From NCBI GenBank assembly GCA_017616555.1, contig JAFZXZ010000032.1:179862-243861 (forward strand): a stretch of DNA of 64,000 nucleotides, written 5' to 3'. The stretch is from a bacterium. Its GTDB lineage: Bacteria > Auribacterota > UBA3054. Below are positions 1 through 8,300 of this stretch, piece after piece. Under the pieces are notes generated by a model. The model worked only from the letters and a program-made list of their open reading frames with translations, did not search any database and had not been told where the DNA came from. The translations under genes and the position numbers were made by a program. Positions within the stretch are counted from its first letter, which is position 1; every line of letters begins with the position of its first letter.

Positions 1-2367
1 GCGAAGCCCGTGTCGGACGCTTCCGGGGACAACTACCGCCACATTCTGCGCCAGTACAAGGTTGGCGACAAGGTGGAAAACTGCAAAGCTTTCCTCGATC
101 AGAGCAGCAACAGCGACTTCTTCAACACCTTGCGCTTCTTCCTCTGGGGCAGCGGCACCTTCTGCCTTGACAATCTGAAAGTCGAGACCATCGTTTCCGA
201 GACCGATTACGACACCCTTGACTTCCCGGACGAGGATCCCATGGATCTCTTCTTAGGCAACGATAACGGGCGTTCGGTCGAAATCAAACTGGGATTTACG
301 GAAGCCATGGCCCAGAAGTACGACATCACCGTGGCCGCCCAGATGATGCTTCCCTCCGGTTTCAACGGAGCGCTGACTTTCGGGCAGGACGACTTCCACA
401 AGCAGTTTGCCACGGAATTCAGGCTTTTCGAGAACAAGGTCAACCTGACTTATCCGAACGTCAAAGGCGTGCAGGGCACCTTCACAGCCAACGCGGGCGA
501 CTGGTTCGTTTACGGCTACAATATTTCCACTACCGAGAAGAACCTGAGGCAGCTTTTATGGGACGGCACCTATTACAAGGAGAATCTGCCTATTACCGGT
601 GCGGACGCTACAACTGCCATTGACAAGATCAAGTTCTCCCTCAGTTCCGGCCAGGCCCGCATAGGAGCGGTGGATGCCAAGCTTACTCCGCACAAGCAGT
701 CGGTCCCCATACTTGCCCTCGATTACGACCCCATCACCTTCTCCAAGGAATACGGGACGATCACGATCACCAACGAACTGCCCGGCACCACCGCCAACTT
801 CAGCGTTTCCTTCGAGGACGATGGTCTCTTCAATGCTGAGCCAGCGAGCGGCACCTTCCAGAGATTCCAGTCCATCAAAGTGACGCCGAAGACGCTGCCA
901 GCGGAAGCGAAGTACGCCTCCACTTTGGCAACTATCGATCTCGGCGAAGCGGGCAAGGGCATTTTCAGAGTCGGCGCTCCCAACGGCACTCCGGAAAAAG
1001 GCTATGAAGTTTACAGCGCCAATTTCGCCGAGTTCCCCAAGGGCGATCCCAGATTCTTCGACCGGAACATAAAGGGCGAAGCCGACGTCAACGCCCAAAT
1101 TAAGAGCACTGCCGACTGGGAAGTTTACGACACGCTGCTTACGGAAGACTTTGAGAAATATGAAAACGGCAAGGATCTCTGCGGCGAGGACAACTGGAGC
1201 GTGGCCTACGGCGCCATCGACGTCAACGGCAGCACCATCGTCAAAGAAGAGAACGGCAACAAATATCTTAGATTGAAAGATATTACCGGCCTCTTCGGCA
1301 TCCACAAGAAACTGGACAAGACTCTGGACAACGACTGGGTCGCGGCCAGCGGCAAAGCCAAGGGCTTCTTCAAGGTCAGCTTCAAAGTTAGACTGGGCGG
1401 AACCACCGCCAAGAACCTCGGCCTCTGGACGCCGCAGTGCGTGGAAACGCAGTTCCGCTATGACGACGGATCCTACAGATTCGCCAGCAACAAGTCCGAC
1501 GAAACGCATCCGGAATTCGTTTCCGAGAACGCCATCGCAAAGGATGAGTGGACCGAGTTCAGCGCCGTCTTCAGCGCCGACACTATTACGGACAGCGAAG
1601 GACATGCCCGCCACGTCCTCAGACAGGTCAGGATCGGCAATAACGAAGAGTCCGGCGAATATCTCTGCGACCAGGAGAACGAGACGCAGACCTTCTCCAT
1701 CCTGCGCTTCTTCCAGTGGGGCGAAGGCACCTTCGACATCGACGATCTTAAAGTCGAAGCCATCGTGACCGACAAGGGAGACGCCAGCCAGACCTTCTCC
1801 GACGGCCTCGTTCTGGAATACGCCAAGACCTCCGAGAATCCCACGGCTGGCGAAGGCGGCCTCTTCTACGCCCTCGGCATCGGCGAAGGCATCGCTGACA
1901 AGTACGACCTCGAGATCGCTTACAAGCTGCTCTTCACCAAAGCTCCCGCCGGCGACCTGACGCTCACTCAGGACTCCGAGCACAGGCAGATGAAGGTCGT
2001 GGTCTCCAGAAGCGGCGACGCTTTTGTCCCCACCTTCAACGACTACTCTCCGGCCACCGCTTTGGCCACCGCCAGACCGACCGTCGGCGAAACCTTCGAC
2101 TACGCCGTCAAACTTAACACCAAGACTGGCAACAAGCAGTTCAGGGAGTTCACCTGGGCCGCTGATCCTGTCGTTGTTGACGCGCCCATAACCAGTGGTT
2201 CCGTCAAGGCGACGGAAGGCGTGGACGCTCTCAGGATGCTCCTCAGCACGGCCAACGATTCTGTCTGCGTGGAAAGCGTGAGCGTCAAGTTGACGCCCGT
2301 GGTCCCCGAACCCACCGCGCTCTTCCTGCTGGCTCTTCTCGGCATAGCCGTTCTTCGCAGAAAATAA
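1..2367 (+). CDS. PEP-CTERM sorted surface/secreted protein, 5' partial
   Basis: The reading frame is open from the first base of the window, so the N-terminus and any signal peptide lie outside. A GTG at position 10 exists but is not a convincing start. The C-terminus ends in a PEP-CTERM sorting signal: VVPEPTALFLLALLG, a hydrophobic helix, then the basic RRK. Counting from position 10, two related modules can be seen. One spans about residues 1-235 and a fuller copy about 370-765; both contain a LRFF.WG.GTF..D.LKVE.IV block and end in KLTP. Between them lies a beta-rich stretch (about 236-355) resembling a BACON/Ig-like linker. The second module opens with an EDFEKYENG...W pattern seen in carbohydrate-binding jelly rolls. 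Known for the family: such proteins are exported and processed by an exosortase. The exact function is unknown; surface glycan binding is an inference. Confidence 0.85.
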   Translation, partial: AKPVSDASGDNYRHILRQYKVGDKVENCKAFLDQSSNSDFFNTLRFFLWGSGTFCLDNLKVETIVSETDYDTLDFPDEDPMDLFLGNDNGRSVEIKLGFTEAMAQKYDITVAAQMMLPSGFNGALTFGQDDFHKQFATEFRLFENKVNLTYPNVKGVQGTFTANAGDWFVYGYNISTTEKNLRQLLWDGTYYKENLPITGADATTAIDKIKFSLSSGQARIGAVDAKLTPHKQSVPILALDYDPITFSKEYGTITITNELPGTTANFSVSFEDDGLFNAEPASGTFQRFQSIKVTPKTLPAEAKYASTLATIDLGEAGKGIFRVGAPNGTPEKGYEVYSANFAEFPKGDPRFFDRNIKGEADVNAQIKSTADWEVYDTLLTEDFEKYENGKDLCGEDNWSVAYGAIDVNGSTIVKEENGNKYLRLKDITGLFGIHKKLDKTLDNDWVAASGKAKGFFKVSFKVRLGGTTAKNLGLWTPQCVETQFRYDDGSYRFASNKSDETHPEFVSENAIAKDEWTEFSAVFSADTITDSEGHARHVLRQVRIGNNEESGEYLCDQENETQTFSILRFFQWGEGTFDIDDLKVEAIVTDKGDASQTFSDGLVLEYAKTSENPTAGEGGLFYALGIGEGIADKYDLEIAYKLLFTKAPAGDLTLTQDSEHRQMKVVVSRSGDAFVPTFNDYSPATALATARPTVGETFDYAVKLNTKTGNKQFREFTWAADPVVVDAPITSGSVKATEGVDALRMLLSTANDSVCVESVSVKLTPVVPEPTALFLLALLGIAVLRRK

Positions 2368-2390
2368 AAGCGAACGATAAGCGACAAAAA

Positions 2391-2420
2391 GGAGGGGCCG
2401 GCGAGGCCCCTCCTTTTTTT
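2391..2420 (+). terminator. Rho-independent terminator after the PEP-CTERM gene
   Basis: A perfect 9-bp stem (ggaggggcc / ggcccctcc), a 5-nt loop and a run of seven T follow the stop codon by 23 nt. It separates this gene from the thrS promoter just downstream. Confidence 0.9.
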
Positions 2421-2430
2421 GCCTTCCGTA

Positions 2431-2459
2431 TTGACTTTAAAAGCCTCTTATCGTAAAAT
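2431..2459 (+). promoter_or_regulatory. Sigma70-type promoter of the thrS operon
   Basis: TTGACT, a 17-bp spacer and TAAAAT. It lies directly downstream of the previous terminator and gives a leader of about 52 nt before thrS. This is one of the few promoters in the window without a TGN extension. Confidence 0.75.
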
Positions 2460-2517
2460 ATCAATTCCTAATAAAAATATATAACTCTCTTTCGAGCAAC
2501 TATAAAAAGGTCGTCAC

Positions 2518-4296
2518 ATGAACTTCGAAGATCCGAAATATCGTGAAACTTTCTGGCATACCGCGAGCCACTGTCTGGCTCAGGCTGTCGTTCGCCTTTA
2601 CCCTGACGTGAAGCTGGCCATCGGCCCGGCTATTGAAGAAGGTTTTTACTATGATTTCGACACGCTGACGCCGTTCTCTCCCGAAGACTTAGTTAAGATC
2701 GAAGAGGAAATGAAGAAGATCGCCGAGGCTGATTATAAGCTGGAGCGCGAAGAGTGGCCCAGGGAGAAGGCCCTGGAATATTTCAAGGAAAAAGACCAGA
2801 CCTACAAGGTCGAGATCATAGAAGATCTGGATGCTAAGGAAGTTTCCGTTTACAAGCAGGGCGAATTCTTGGATCTCTGCCGCGGTCCGCACCTTGAATC
2901 TACCGGCCCCGTGAAGGCCGTGAAACTTCTTAGCGTTGCCGGCGCCTACTGGCGCGGCGACGAGCACCGCCCGATGCTTCAGCGCATCTATGGCGTGGCT
3001 TTCCCGACGCAGGCTCAGCTTGACGAATATCTGAATTACCTCGAGGAAGCCAAGAGAAGGGACCACCGCGTCCTTCTGAAGGACATGGACCTCGGCAGCT
3101 TCCACGAAGAGCTGGGGCCGGGACTTATGGTCTGGCATCCCCGCGGCGCCTGCATCAGGAACGAGATCGAAAATTTCTGGCGCAACGAGCATCTTAAGAA
3201 CGGCTATGATCTGGTCTATTCCCCGCACGTCGGCAAATCGACGCTTTGGGAGACCAGCGGACACCTTTCCTTCTATCGCGAAAATATGTTCCCCTCCATG
3301 GATGTTCCTCTGGACAACGACCAGACTCAGGAATATTTCGTGAAGCCGATGAACTGCCCCTTCCATATTCTCATTTACAAGAACAAGACCCGCTCTTACC
3401 GCAACCTGCCAATGCGCATGGCGGAACTCGGCACGGTCTATCGTTTTGAAAGGAGCGGCGTCTTGCACGGCCTTCTGAGAGTGAGAGGATTCACGCAGGA
3501 CGACGCGCACATCTTCTGCCGCGAAGACCAGATGGAAGAGGAACTCGAAAGGACTCTGAAATTCTGCCTGCAGATGCTGCACAACTTCGGCTTCACCGAA
3601 TACCACGTCTATATCTCCACTCGCCCGGAAGGCAAGTGCGTGGGCGAGGAGAGCCGCTGGAACGCCGCGCAGACCGCCCTTGAAAAGATCGTGGCCAAGC
3701 TCGGCTTGAAGTATGACATCGACAAAGGCGGCGGCGCTTTCTACGGACCGAAGATCGACATCAAGATAAAAGACATGCTGCACCGTGAATGGCAGTGCTC
3801 GACCATACAGTTCGACTTCAATCTGCCTGAGCGCTTCAATATGACTTACGTCGGCGAAGACGGGCAGGAGCATGTGCCGTACATGATCCACAGGGCGCTT
3901 TTGGGCGCCATAGAGCGTTTCTTTGCGGTCTATCTGGAGAACTGCGGCGGCAACTTCCCCCTGTGGCTCGCCCCCGAACAGGTCAGGATCGTGCCGATCA
4001 AGGACGCGCATCTCGACTATGCCAAGGAAGTGCTCGCGGCTTTGCAGGAACGCGGGCTTAGAGCGACCGTGGACGAGACCCACCGCCCCATGGGCGCAAA
4101 GGTCAGACAGGGCAAGATGGACAAGGTCCCCTATACGCTTGTTCTGGGCGACAAGGAAGCAAATGAAAAGACCGTGTCCGTAAGGACCAGATCCGGCAAC
4201 CAGGCCAACGCCCTGCCGCTTGAAACTTTGATCAATTCCCTCTGCAAGGAGCGCGACACGCACGCCCCGAGCGGAGAGTGGGATAAAACCGAATAA
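2518..4296 (+). CDS. thrS: Threonyl-tRNA synthetase lacking the TGS domain
   Basis: This enzyme charges tRNA-Thr with threonine in the cytoplasm. The protein has 592 residues against about 640 for the usual bacterial form, because the N-terminal TGS domain is absent. It starts directly in the editing (SAD) domain, whose HTASH (14-18) and C121/H125 motifs are present. The class II core carries the zinc ligands C280, H331 and H458, motif 2 (RVRGFTQDDAH) and motif 3. The anticodon-binding domain occupies about residues 490-575. No in-frame upstream extension is available, since a promoter and terminator lie just before the ATG. First gene of the thrS-infC-rpmI-rplT operon, an order conserved in many bacteria. 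Confidence 0.96.
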   Translation: MNFEDPKYRETFWHTASHCLAQAVVRLYPDVKLAIGPAIEEGFYYDFDTLTPFSPEDLVKIEEEMKKIAEADYKLEREEWPREKALEYFKEKDQTYKVEIIEDLDAKEVSVYKQGEFLDLCRGPHLESTGPVKAVKLLSVAGAYWRGDEHRPMLQRIYGVAFPTQAQLDEYLNYLEEAKRRDHRVLLKDMDLGSFHEELGPGLMVWHPRGACIRNEIENFWRNEHLKNGYDLVYSPHVGKSTLWETSGHLSFYRENMFPSMDVPLDNDQTQEYFVKPMNCPFHILIYKNKTRSYRNLPMRMAELGTVYRFERSGVLHGLLRVRGFTQDDAHIFCREDQMEEELERTLKFCLQMLHNFGFTEYHVYISTRPEGKCVGEESRWNAAQTALEKIVAKLGLKYDIDKGGGAFYGPKIDIKIKDMLHREWQCSTIQFDFNLPERFNMTYVGEDGQEHVPYMIHRALLGAIERFFAVYLENCGGNFPLWLAPEQVRIVPIKDAHLDYAKEVLAALQERGLRATVDETHRPMGAKVRQGKMDKVPYTLVLGDKEANEKTVSVRTRSGNQANALPLETLINSLCKERDTHAPSGEWDKTE

Positions 4297-4315
4297 CTAA
4301 AAAGAGGACAAAACT

Positions 4316-4849
4316 ATTCGTAAGTACAATCAAACCGATACGACCAGGGTCAACGAGGATATCAAAGCCCCGGAAGTGCGCCTGATCGCCGACGACGGCA
4401 AACAGCTTGGCATCGTGACCCGTCAGCGCGCGCTTGAAGAGGCTGAAAAGAGAAATCTTGATCTGGTGGAAGTCGCTTCCGGCGCCCAGCCCCCCGTCTG
4501 CCGCATCATCGACTACAGCAAGTACCGCTATGAGCAGACCAGAAGGGAAAAGGACTCCCGCAAGCAGAGCCAGAAGACCCGGACCAAAGAGATCAAGTTC
4601 AGACCCGGCATCGACAGCGGCGATTTGGAAACGAAGAAGAAACACATAATGGAATTTTTGGCGGACGGTTTCCACGTAAGAGTCGTCTGTTTCCACAAGG
4701 GCCGCGAGGCGGCTCACCAGGAAATGGGCCAGGAACTCTTGGTGCGTCTGACAGAAGAACTGAAGGATTTCGGCGCGGTAGAGATACCCGTCAAGAAAAT
4801 GGGCGCGAATTACACTATCGTTTTTGGGCCTGTGAAGGCCAAGAAATGA
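4316..4849 (+). CDS. infC: Translation initiation factor IF-3, ATT start
   Basis: IF-3 binds the 30S subunit, blocks premature 50S joining and proofreads the start codon. The protein has 177 residues when begun at the ATT codon at 4316, which sits 7 nt after an AGAGGA ribosome-binding site. A GTG start at 4376 would remove the conserved N-terminal start (VNEDIKAPEVRLI) and has no ribosome-binding site. An AUU start is the well-known self-regulation device of infC in E. coli, where IF-3 discriminates against its own non-standard codon; the sequence indicates the same here. The N-domain, the lysine-rich linker and the C-domain (EIKFRPGI, VKKMGANYTIVF) are all present. It lies 19 nt after thrS. 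Confidence 0.95.
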   Translation: MRKYNQTDTTRVNEDIKAPEVRLIADDGKQLGIVTRQRALEEAEKRNLDLVEVASGAQPPVCRIIDYSKYRYEQTRREKDSRKQSQKTRTKEIKFRPGIDSGDLETKKKHIMEFLADGFHVRVVCFHKGREAAHQEMGQELLVRLTEELKDFGAVEIPVKKMGANYTIVFGPVKAKK

Positions 4850-4852
4850 AGA

Positions 4853-4887
4853 GCGTCGTGCGGGGATGACAGACTCCTCCGGGACGC
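4853..4887 (+). promoter_or_regulatory. Possible hairpin in the rpmI leader
   Basis: Between infC and rpmI, gcgtc (4853-4857) can pair with gacgc (4883-4887), with imperfect inner pairing of a G-rich and a C-rich stretch. L20 represses rpmI-rplT through a leader structure in other bacteria, so this may be an operator. The structure is weak and the role is inferred. Confidence 0.25.
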
Positions 4888-4925
4888 GCGCCTTTAATTA
4901 ACAAAACAAAAAGACAGGAGCAATT

Positions 4926-5123
4926 ATGCCAAAAGTCAAAACCAAAAAGTCTGTGAGCAAGCGCTTTTCCGTCACCAAAAGCGGCAAAGTGAAACGCACA
5001 AACACCAAGTCCCGCCACCTGATGACGGGCAAGACCAGAAAGAACAAACGTTCTTTCCGTGACACGTCCATTTGCGGCACCACCGATGCCCGCAATGTCA
5101 AAGAAATGCTGCCGTACGGTTAA
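4926..5123 (+). CDS. rpmI: Ribosomal protein bL35
   Basis: A basic 65-residue protein of the large ribosomal subunit. It starts MPKVKTKKSVSKRF and holds the typical HLMTGKTRKNKR core, at full family length. An AGGAG ribosome-binding site lies upstream. It sits between infC and rplT as in the classical operon. Confidence 0.97.
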   Translation: MPKVKTKKSVSKRFSVTKSGKVKRTNTKSRHLMTGKTRKNKRSFRDTSICGTTDARNVKEMLPYG

Positions 5124-5164
5124 GGGCCACCTGCGGTAATAACTAATCATAGGAGAATCTACTT

Positions 5165-5515
5165 ATGCCAAGAGCCACTAATAGTCCCGCCAGCAGGGAA
5201 CGCAAACGCAAAATGCAGAAACTCGCCAAGGGTTTCTTCGGTCTGCGCCGCAACGGTAACCGCAACATGCAGGAAACCGTGGTCCGCGGTCTGGTTTACC
5301 AGTATCGCGATCGCCGCAACAAAAAGCGCAGCTTCCGCGCCTTGTGGATCACCCGTATCCACATCGCCGCCAACGAAGCCGGCATTTCTTACAACGCTTT
5401 CATATCCGGTCTCGCCAAAGCCGGCGTGACGCTGAACCGCAAGGTCCTCGCTAACCTGGCCGCCACCGAGCCCAAGGCTTTCGCCGAACTCGTGAAAGTC
5501 GCCAAAGAAGCGTAA
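5165..5515 (+). CDS. rplT: Ribosomal protein bL20
   Basis: A 116-residue rRNA-binding protein needed early in 50S assembly; in other bacteria it also represses its own operon. The N-terminal basic arm (ASRERKRKMQKLAKGF) and the globular core (RRNKKRSFRALWITRI) are intact. A TAGGAGA ribosome-binding site precedes the ATG. It is the last gene of the operon, and a terminator follows the stop by under 30 nt. In E. coli pheS comes next, but here pheS lies 6 kb away on the other strand. Confidence 0.97.
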   Translation: MPRATNSPASRERKRKMQKLAKGFFGLRRNGNRNMQETVVRGLVYQYRDRRNKKRSFRALWITRIHIAANEAGISYNAFISGLAKAGVTLNRKVLANLAATEPKAFAELVKVAKEA

Positions 5516-5532
5516 AAGACGTTTTGTGCGTT

Positions 5533-5569
5533 AAAATAAAAAAGCCCTCCGCAAGGAGGGCTTTTTTTA
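5533..5569. terminator. Bidirectional terminator between rplT and the convergent gene
   Basis: An 8-bp stem (agccctcc / ggagggct) with a GCAA loop is flanked by A on the left and T on the right. It can therefore end transcripts arriving from both rplT and the minus-strand membrane protein gene. Confidence 0.9.
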
Positions 5570-6868
5570 TCACTGGAGCTCGTCGCTTGGCTGAGGTTCT
5601 TTAATTTCCGCAAGCGCTTTCTCCTCTTCGTCAGAGACGACTTTGAAAGCGCAGTAGGCCGTGAAGAGGAGGACCATTCCGGCGTAGATGAAGCAGAAGG
5701 CGGTGGTGATCTCCTCCAGGGAATTCTCGGCGATTATCCTCGCTATGCCGCCGATCACTATGAAGACGAGCCCGAATACTCTCAAGAGCAGGCGGTTCTC
5801 TTTGAAACTGACCCAGACGTTGAAGAATAGGTAAACGAACCAGATCAGGAAGAAGAGATTGGAGTAGAAAGCCTCAGGCAGGAGATACAAGGCGTCGCCG
5901 ACTTTTGTGCCCGTTCCTATATTGCAAAGGAGGAAGATGACCGTTATCGTCAAAGGAATAAGGAAGGTGATCTTCGCCCTGGCCTTGGGTCCGGTCTTCC
6001 AGAAGAATATGAAACCGTAAGCGGTAAGAGTCAGCTCCAGAACATAGAAAAGCGAGGTGAAGACCGAGTAGGGGACGTTTTTCTTAAAGACGGCCAGACT
6101 CAGATGATTGTTGAACCAGTCAGACTTCCAGCTTTCTGAAAAAGCCAAAATGTAGAGAACGACGGAAGTTTCCAGGAAGGCGATAACATAAGCGGTCTTG
6201 GAGAATTTCTCGTTGAATTTTCTCAATTGCGGAGAACAGGCCAGACCCCAGAAGACCAAGGCGTTCAGGGAGAGCTGAAGCGGCCTGAAGGGCAGGATGT
6301 CACCGAAGATGAACTGCGCCATGCCGAGCGTGGCAAGAGCAGCGGCGAAAGCCACGACGCTTTTCCTTAAGTAAGCTTCCAAGGCAAAAACACCCATGAC
6401 AAAGAAGATCCCAAGATAATAGAAACTAGTGTCTAACTCTTCAGTAGTGACGCCTCTTATGAACAGTGCGATAACCAAACAGTAAGCGAGGACGTCATGC
6501 AGCTTGTAATTCCTGATGAAGCCTATAAGCAGCGTCAGCATCAGAATGCAGCCCAGTTTCGTGTGGTCTTGCCATGCGTTTGGAAGCAGGTGCCAAAGCG
6601 CGAAACCAACGAGAGTCGTGCCCATGGCAGCTAGTATTTCCGGAAAAGCCTTGAAGATCTTCTTTGTGGAAGGCGCAAACGCCAATCCGTGCAAGGCAAT
6701 GCCGCAGCACAGAAGGAACCACTTGGAGGATAGAATGCTCTGCCAATAGTTGGCGAGAAGAAGCATTAAACCGATCCCCATGGCAACGCAGCCGAGGACC
6801 GCAATGAATTTTACGGTGTCTCTTTTCGCGTCGATCTCTTTGATCTTGTTTTTCTCAAAATTTTCCAT
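5570..6868 (-). CDS. Polytopic membrane protein, DUF2157-like (paralogue 1)
   Basis: Start placed at the ATG at 6868 because AAGGAGGTT lies 3 nt upstream; the longer frame to 6949 would run into the preceding gene. The 432-residue product has a short charged N-terminus (MENFEKNKIKEIDAKRD), then roughly a dozen hydrophobic segments. The first helix contains GCVAMGIGLMLLLANYWQ, which resembles the opening of DUF2157 integral membrane proteins. It is 34 nt downstream of a second protein of the same kind and layout. No enzymatic motif was seen, and the function is unknown. Confidence 0.7.
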   Translation of the reverse strand: MENFEKNKIKEIDAKRDTVKFIAVLGCVAMGIGLMLLLANYWQSILSSKWFLLCCGIALHGLAFAPSTKKIFKAFPEILAAMGTTLVGFALWHLLPNAWQDHTKLGCILMLTLLIGFIRNYKLHDVLAYCLVIALFIRGVTTEELDTSFYYLGIFFVMGVFALEAYLRKSVVAFAAALATLGMAQFIFGDILPFRPLQLSLNALVFWGLACSPQLRKFNEKFSKTAYVIAFLETSVVLYILAFSESWKSDWFNNHLSLAVFKKNVPYSVFTSLFYVLELTLTAYGFIFFWKTGPKARAKITFLIPLTITVIFLLCNIGTGTKVGDALYLLPEAFYSNLFFLIWFVYLFFNVWVSFKENRLLLRVFGLVFIVIGGIARIIAENSLEEITTAFCFIYAGMVLLFTAYCAFKVVSDEEEKALAEIKEPQPSDELQ

Positions 6869-6902
6869 AACAACCTCCTTTGAAAAGAGTTTATCATAAA
6901 AA

Positions 6903-8174
6903 TCAAACTGAGTCTTTGTCAGTGTTTTCAGTTTTAATCTCAAGTACATGTTCGCGGCTTTCCAATTTTTTGCAAACGAAATAGCAGATTACAGAATAGA
7001 CTATGACTAGTCCGGCGTATATGAGCCAAACCCCGTCCGGGACGTTCTGCCCGAAGTCTTTTAAAACGATATAAATTATCCCCGATATGATGGCGAAGGG
7101 AATGATGAAAATTTTCATTGACAAACTTTTTAATCTGAAACTCATGAAAATAAAATAGGCCATCGCAGCGCAGAATGCATTGAAAAAGGCATCGGCAGTA
7201 TTTCTGTATCTGTGGGTATTACAATAATAATAATAGAACAGAGGAATTAAAGCGAATAAAATGCCAGTAGAGTAAATGATCAGATCCCGCCTTTTTTGAC
7301 GTTCGAAGAAAAACTTCAGATAGCTGGTTAGAACAAATATAATTTCAGTACCGAAGAGAATATAACTAAGGATATTCTTAGTCTGGGAGTCGTATTCATG
7401 ATTAATATCTATAAAAGGAAATCCGTTGCGCCAAAAATAGTCGTCAGTAAGCATAATGTAGATTAAAGATGTACATATGACTGCAATCAAAAGCGCCGCT
7501 CTTCCCAGACCATTAGCATTTTTCCTTATGGATGGCCAGGCGGCTATCGCCCAGAATGACGCAAGAATAATGGAAACGCTGATTGTTTTAATTGGAAGAT
7601 AAGGCGATAAAATAAGATTGTTAATAAAAAGCGTGATTAAAAACACCAGAAGAAGCGATATTCTGCGGCGCTTGAGAAAAGCTAGGAAAAACAACACGCT
7701 CATAATGAAATAGCCGACTATATAGCAAACAAACTGCAAATGTTCGATGATATAGTTCTCATAGAAGAAAGAAAACATGAAGATTGCTACGGAAAGAATA
7801 TAGTGGGAGATTGAATCTAAAAGAAAACCTAGAGCGAAAATAAAAACAAGTGCATAAAAGGCTTTGAATTCTTGCGGCATATATTCTACATTCGGAAAGA
7901 AAAGCCAAAATCCGGCAATCGTAAAACCTCCCGCTAGAAGATAGAAGATTTCCCTGAGCCATTTCTTCCACCCTTTGTAGTGCAGAAAGCCGCCCGCAGC
8001 GTAAAAGATCGCACTGCAACTGACGAAGAAGCTTTTCTTCTCAAACAGTTCTCTCCAGATGTCAGAGAGCAAAAAAACAAACCCTAATCCAGCTATGAGT
8101 ATGCCAAGAATAAGGATAACCTTGGCGACTATAGGCATCCCGCTTTTTAGGTTGTTAGTAGATCCGTTTTGCAT
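6903..8174 (-). CDS. Polytopic membrane protein, DUF2157-like (paralogue 2)
   Basis: Start placed at the ATG at 8174, preceded by GGGAGG. The 423-residue product has the same architecture as its downstream neighbour: a short N-tail, a first helix ending LSDIW in place of LANYW, an FPN motif in a loop after helix 4, and a last helix followed by a charged tail. The two are probably diverged tandem duplicates. This copy is much more A+T-rich than its neighbour and uses many AAA, ATA and TTT codons. The function is unknown. Confidence 0.65.
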   Translation of the reverse strand: MQNGSTNNLKSGMPIVAKVILILGILIAGLGFVFLLSDIWRELFEKKSFFVSCSAIFYAAGGFLHYKGWKKWLREIFYLLAGGFTIAGFWLFFPNVEYMPQEFKAFYALVFIFALGFLLDSISHYILSVAIFMFSFFYENYIIEHLQFVCYIVGYFIMSVLFFLAFLKRRRISLLLVFLITLFINNLILSPYLPIKTISVSIILASFWAIAAWPSIRKNANGLGRAALLIAVICTSLIYIMLTDDYFWRNGFPFIDINHEYDSQTKNILSYILFGTEIIFVLTSYLKFFFERQKRRDLIIYSTGILFALIPLFYYYYCNTHRYRNTADAFFNAFCAAMAYFIFMSFRLKSLSMKIFIIPFAIISGIIYIVLKDFGQNVPDGVWLIYAGLVIVYSVICYFVCKKLESREHVLEIKTENTDKDSV

Positions 8175-8206
8175 AACGCCTCCCATGATTTTTGATTTCG
8201 GAAAAC

Positions 8207-8215
8207 ATTGTATCA
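8207..8215 (-). promoter_or_regulatory. Extended -10 promoter for the DUF2157-like pair
   Basis: On the minus strand TGA-TACAAT lies 33 nt before the start codon. There is no good -35 box at 17 bp, so this fits the extended -10 pattern seen elsewhere in the window. Confidence 0.55.
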
Positions 8216-8300
8216 CAAAAGAGGAAAAATTGAAAGGTAAACAATTTACTAGGAAATTATATTGAATGAATTTTGAGTTAAATAATTTGTGAGCAGATAT

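Noticed and set aside
556-1983. A 475-codon minus-strand frame opposite the PEP-CTERM gene
   Set aside because: No motif, no ribosome-binding site and low-complexity Gly/Ala/Val composition; a shadow of the real gene.
2689-4263. A 524-codon open frame on the minus strand across thrS
   Set aside because: It lies wholly opposite a clearly conserved synthetase gene and lacks recognisable motifs; it arises from codon bias in thrS.
6869-6949. Upstream extension of the DUF2157-like paralogue 1
   Set aside because: It would overlap the preceding gene, and a strong ribosome-binding site precedes the ATG at 6868.
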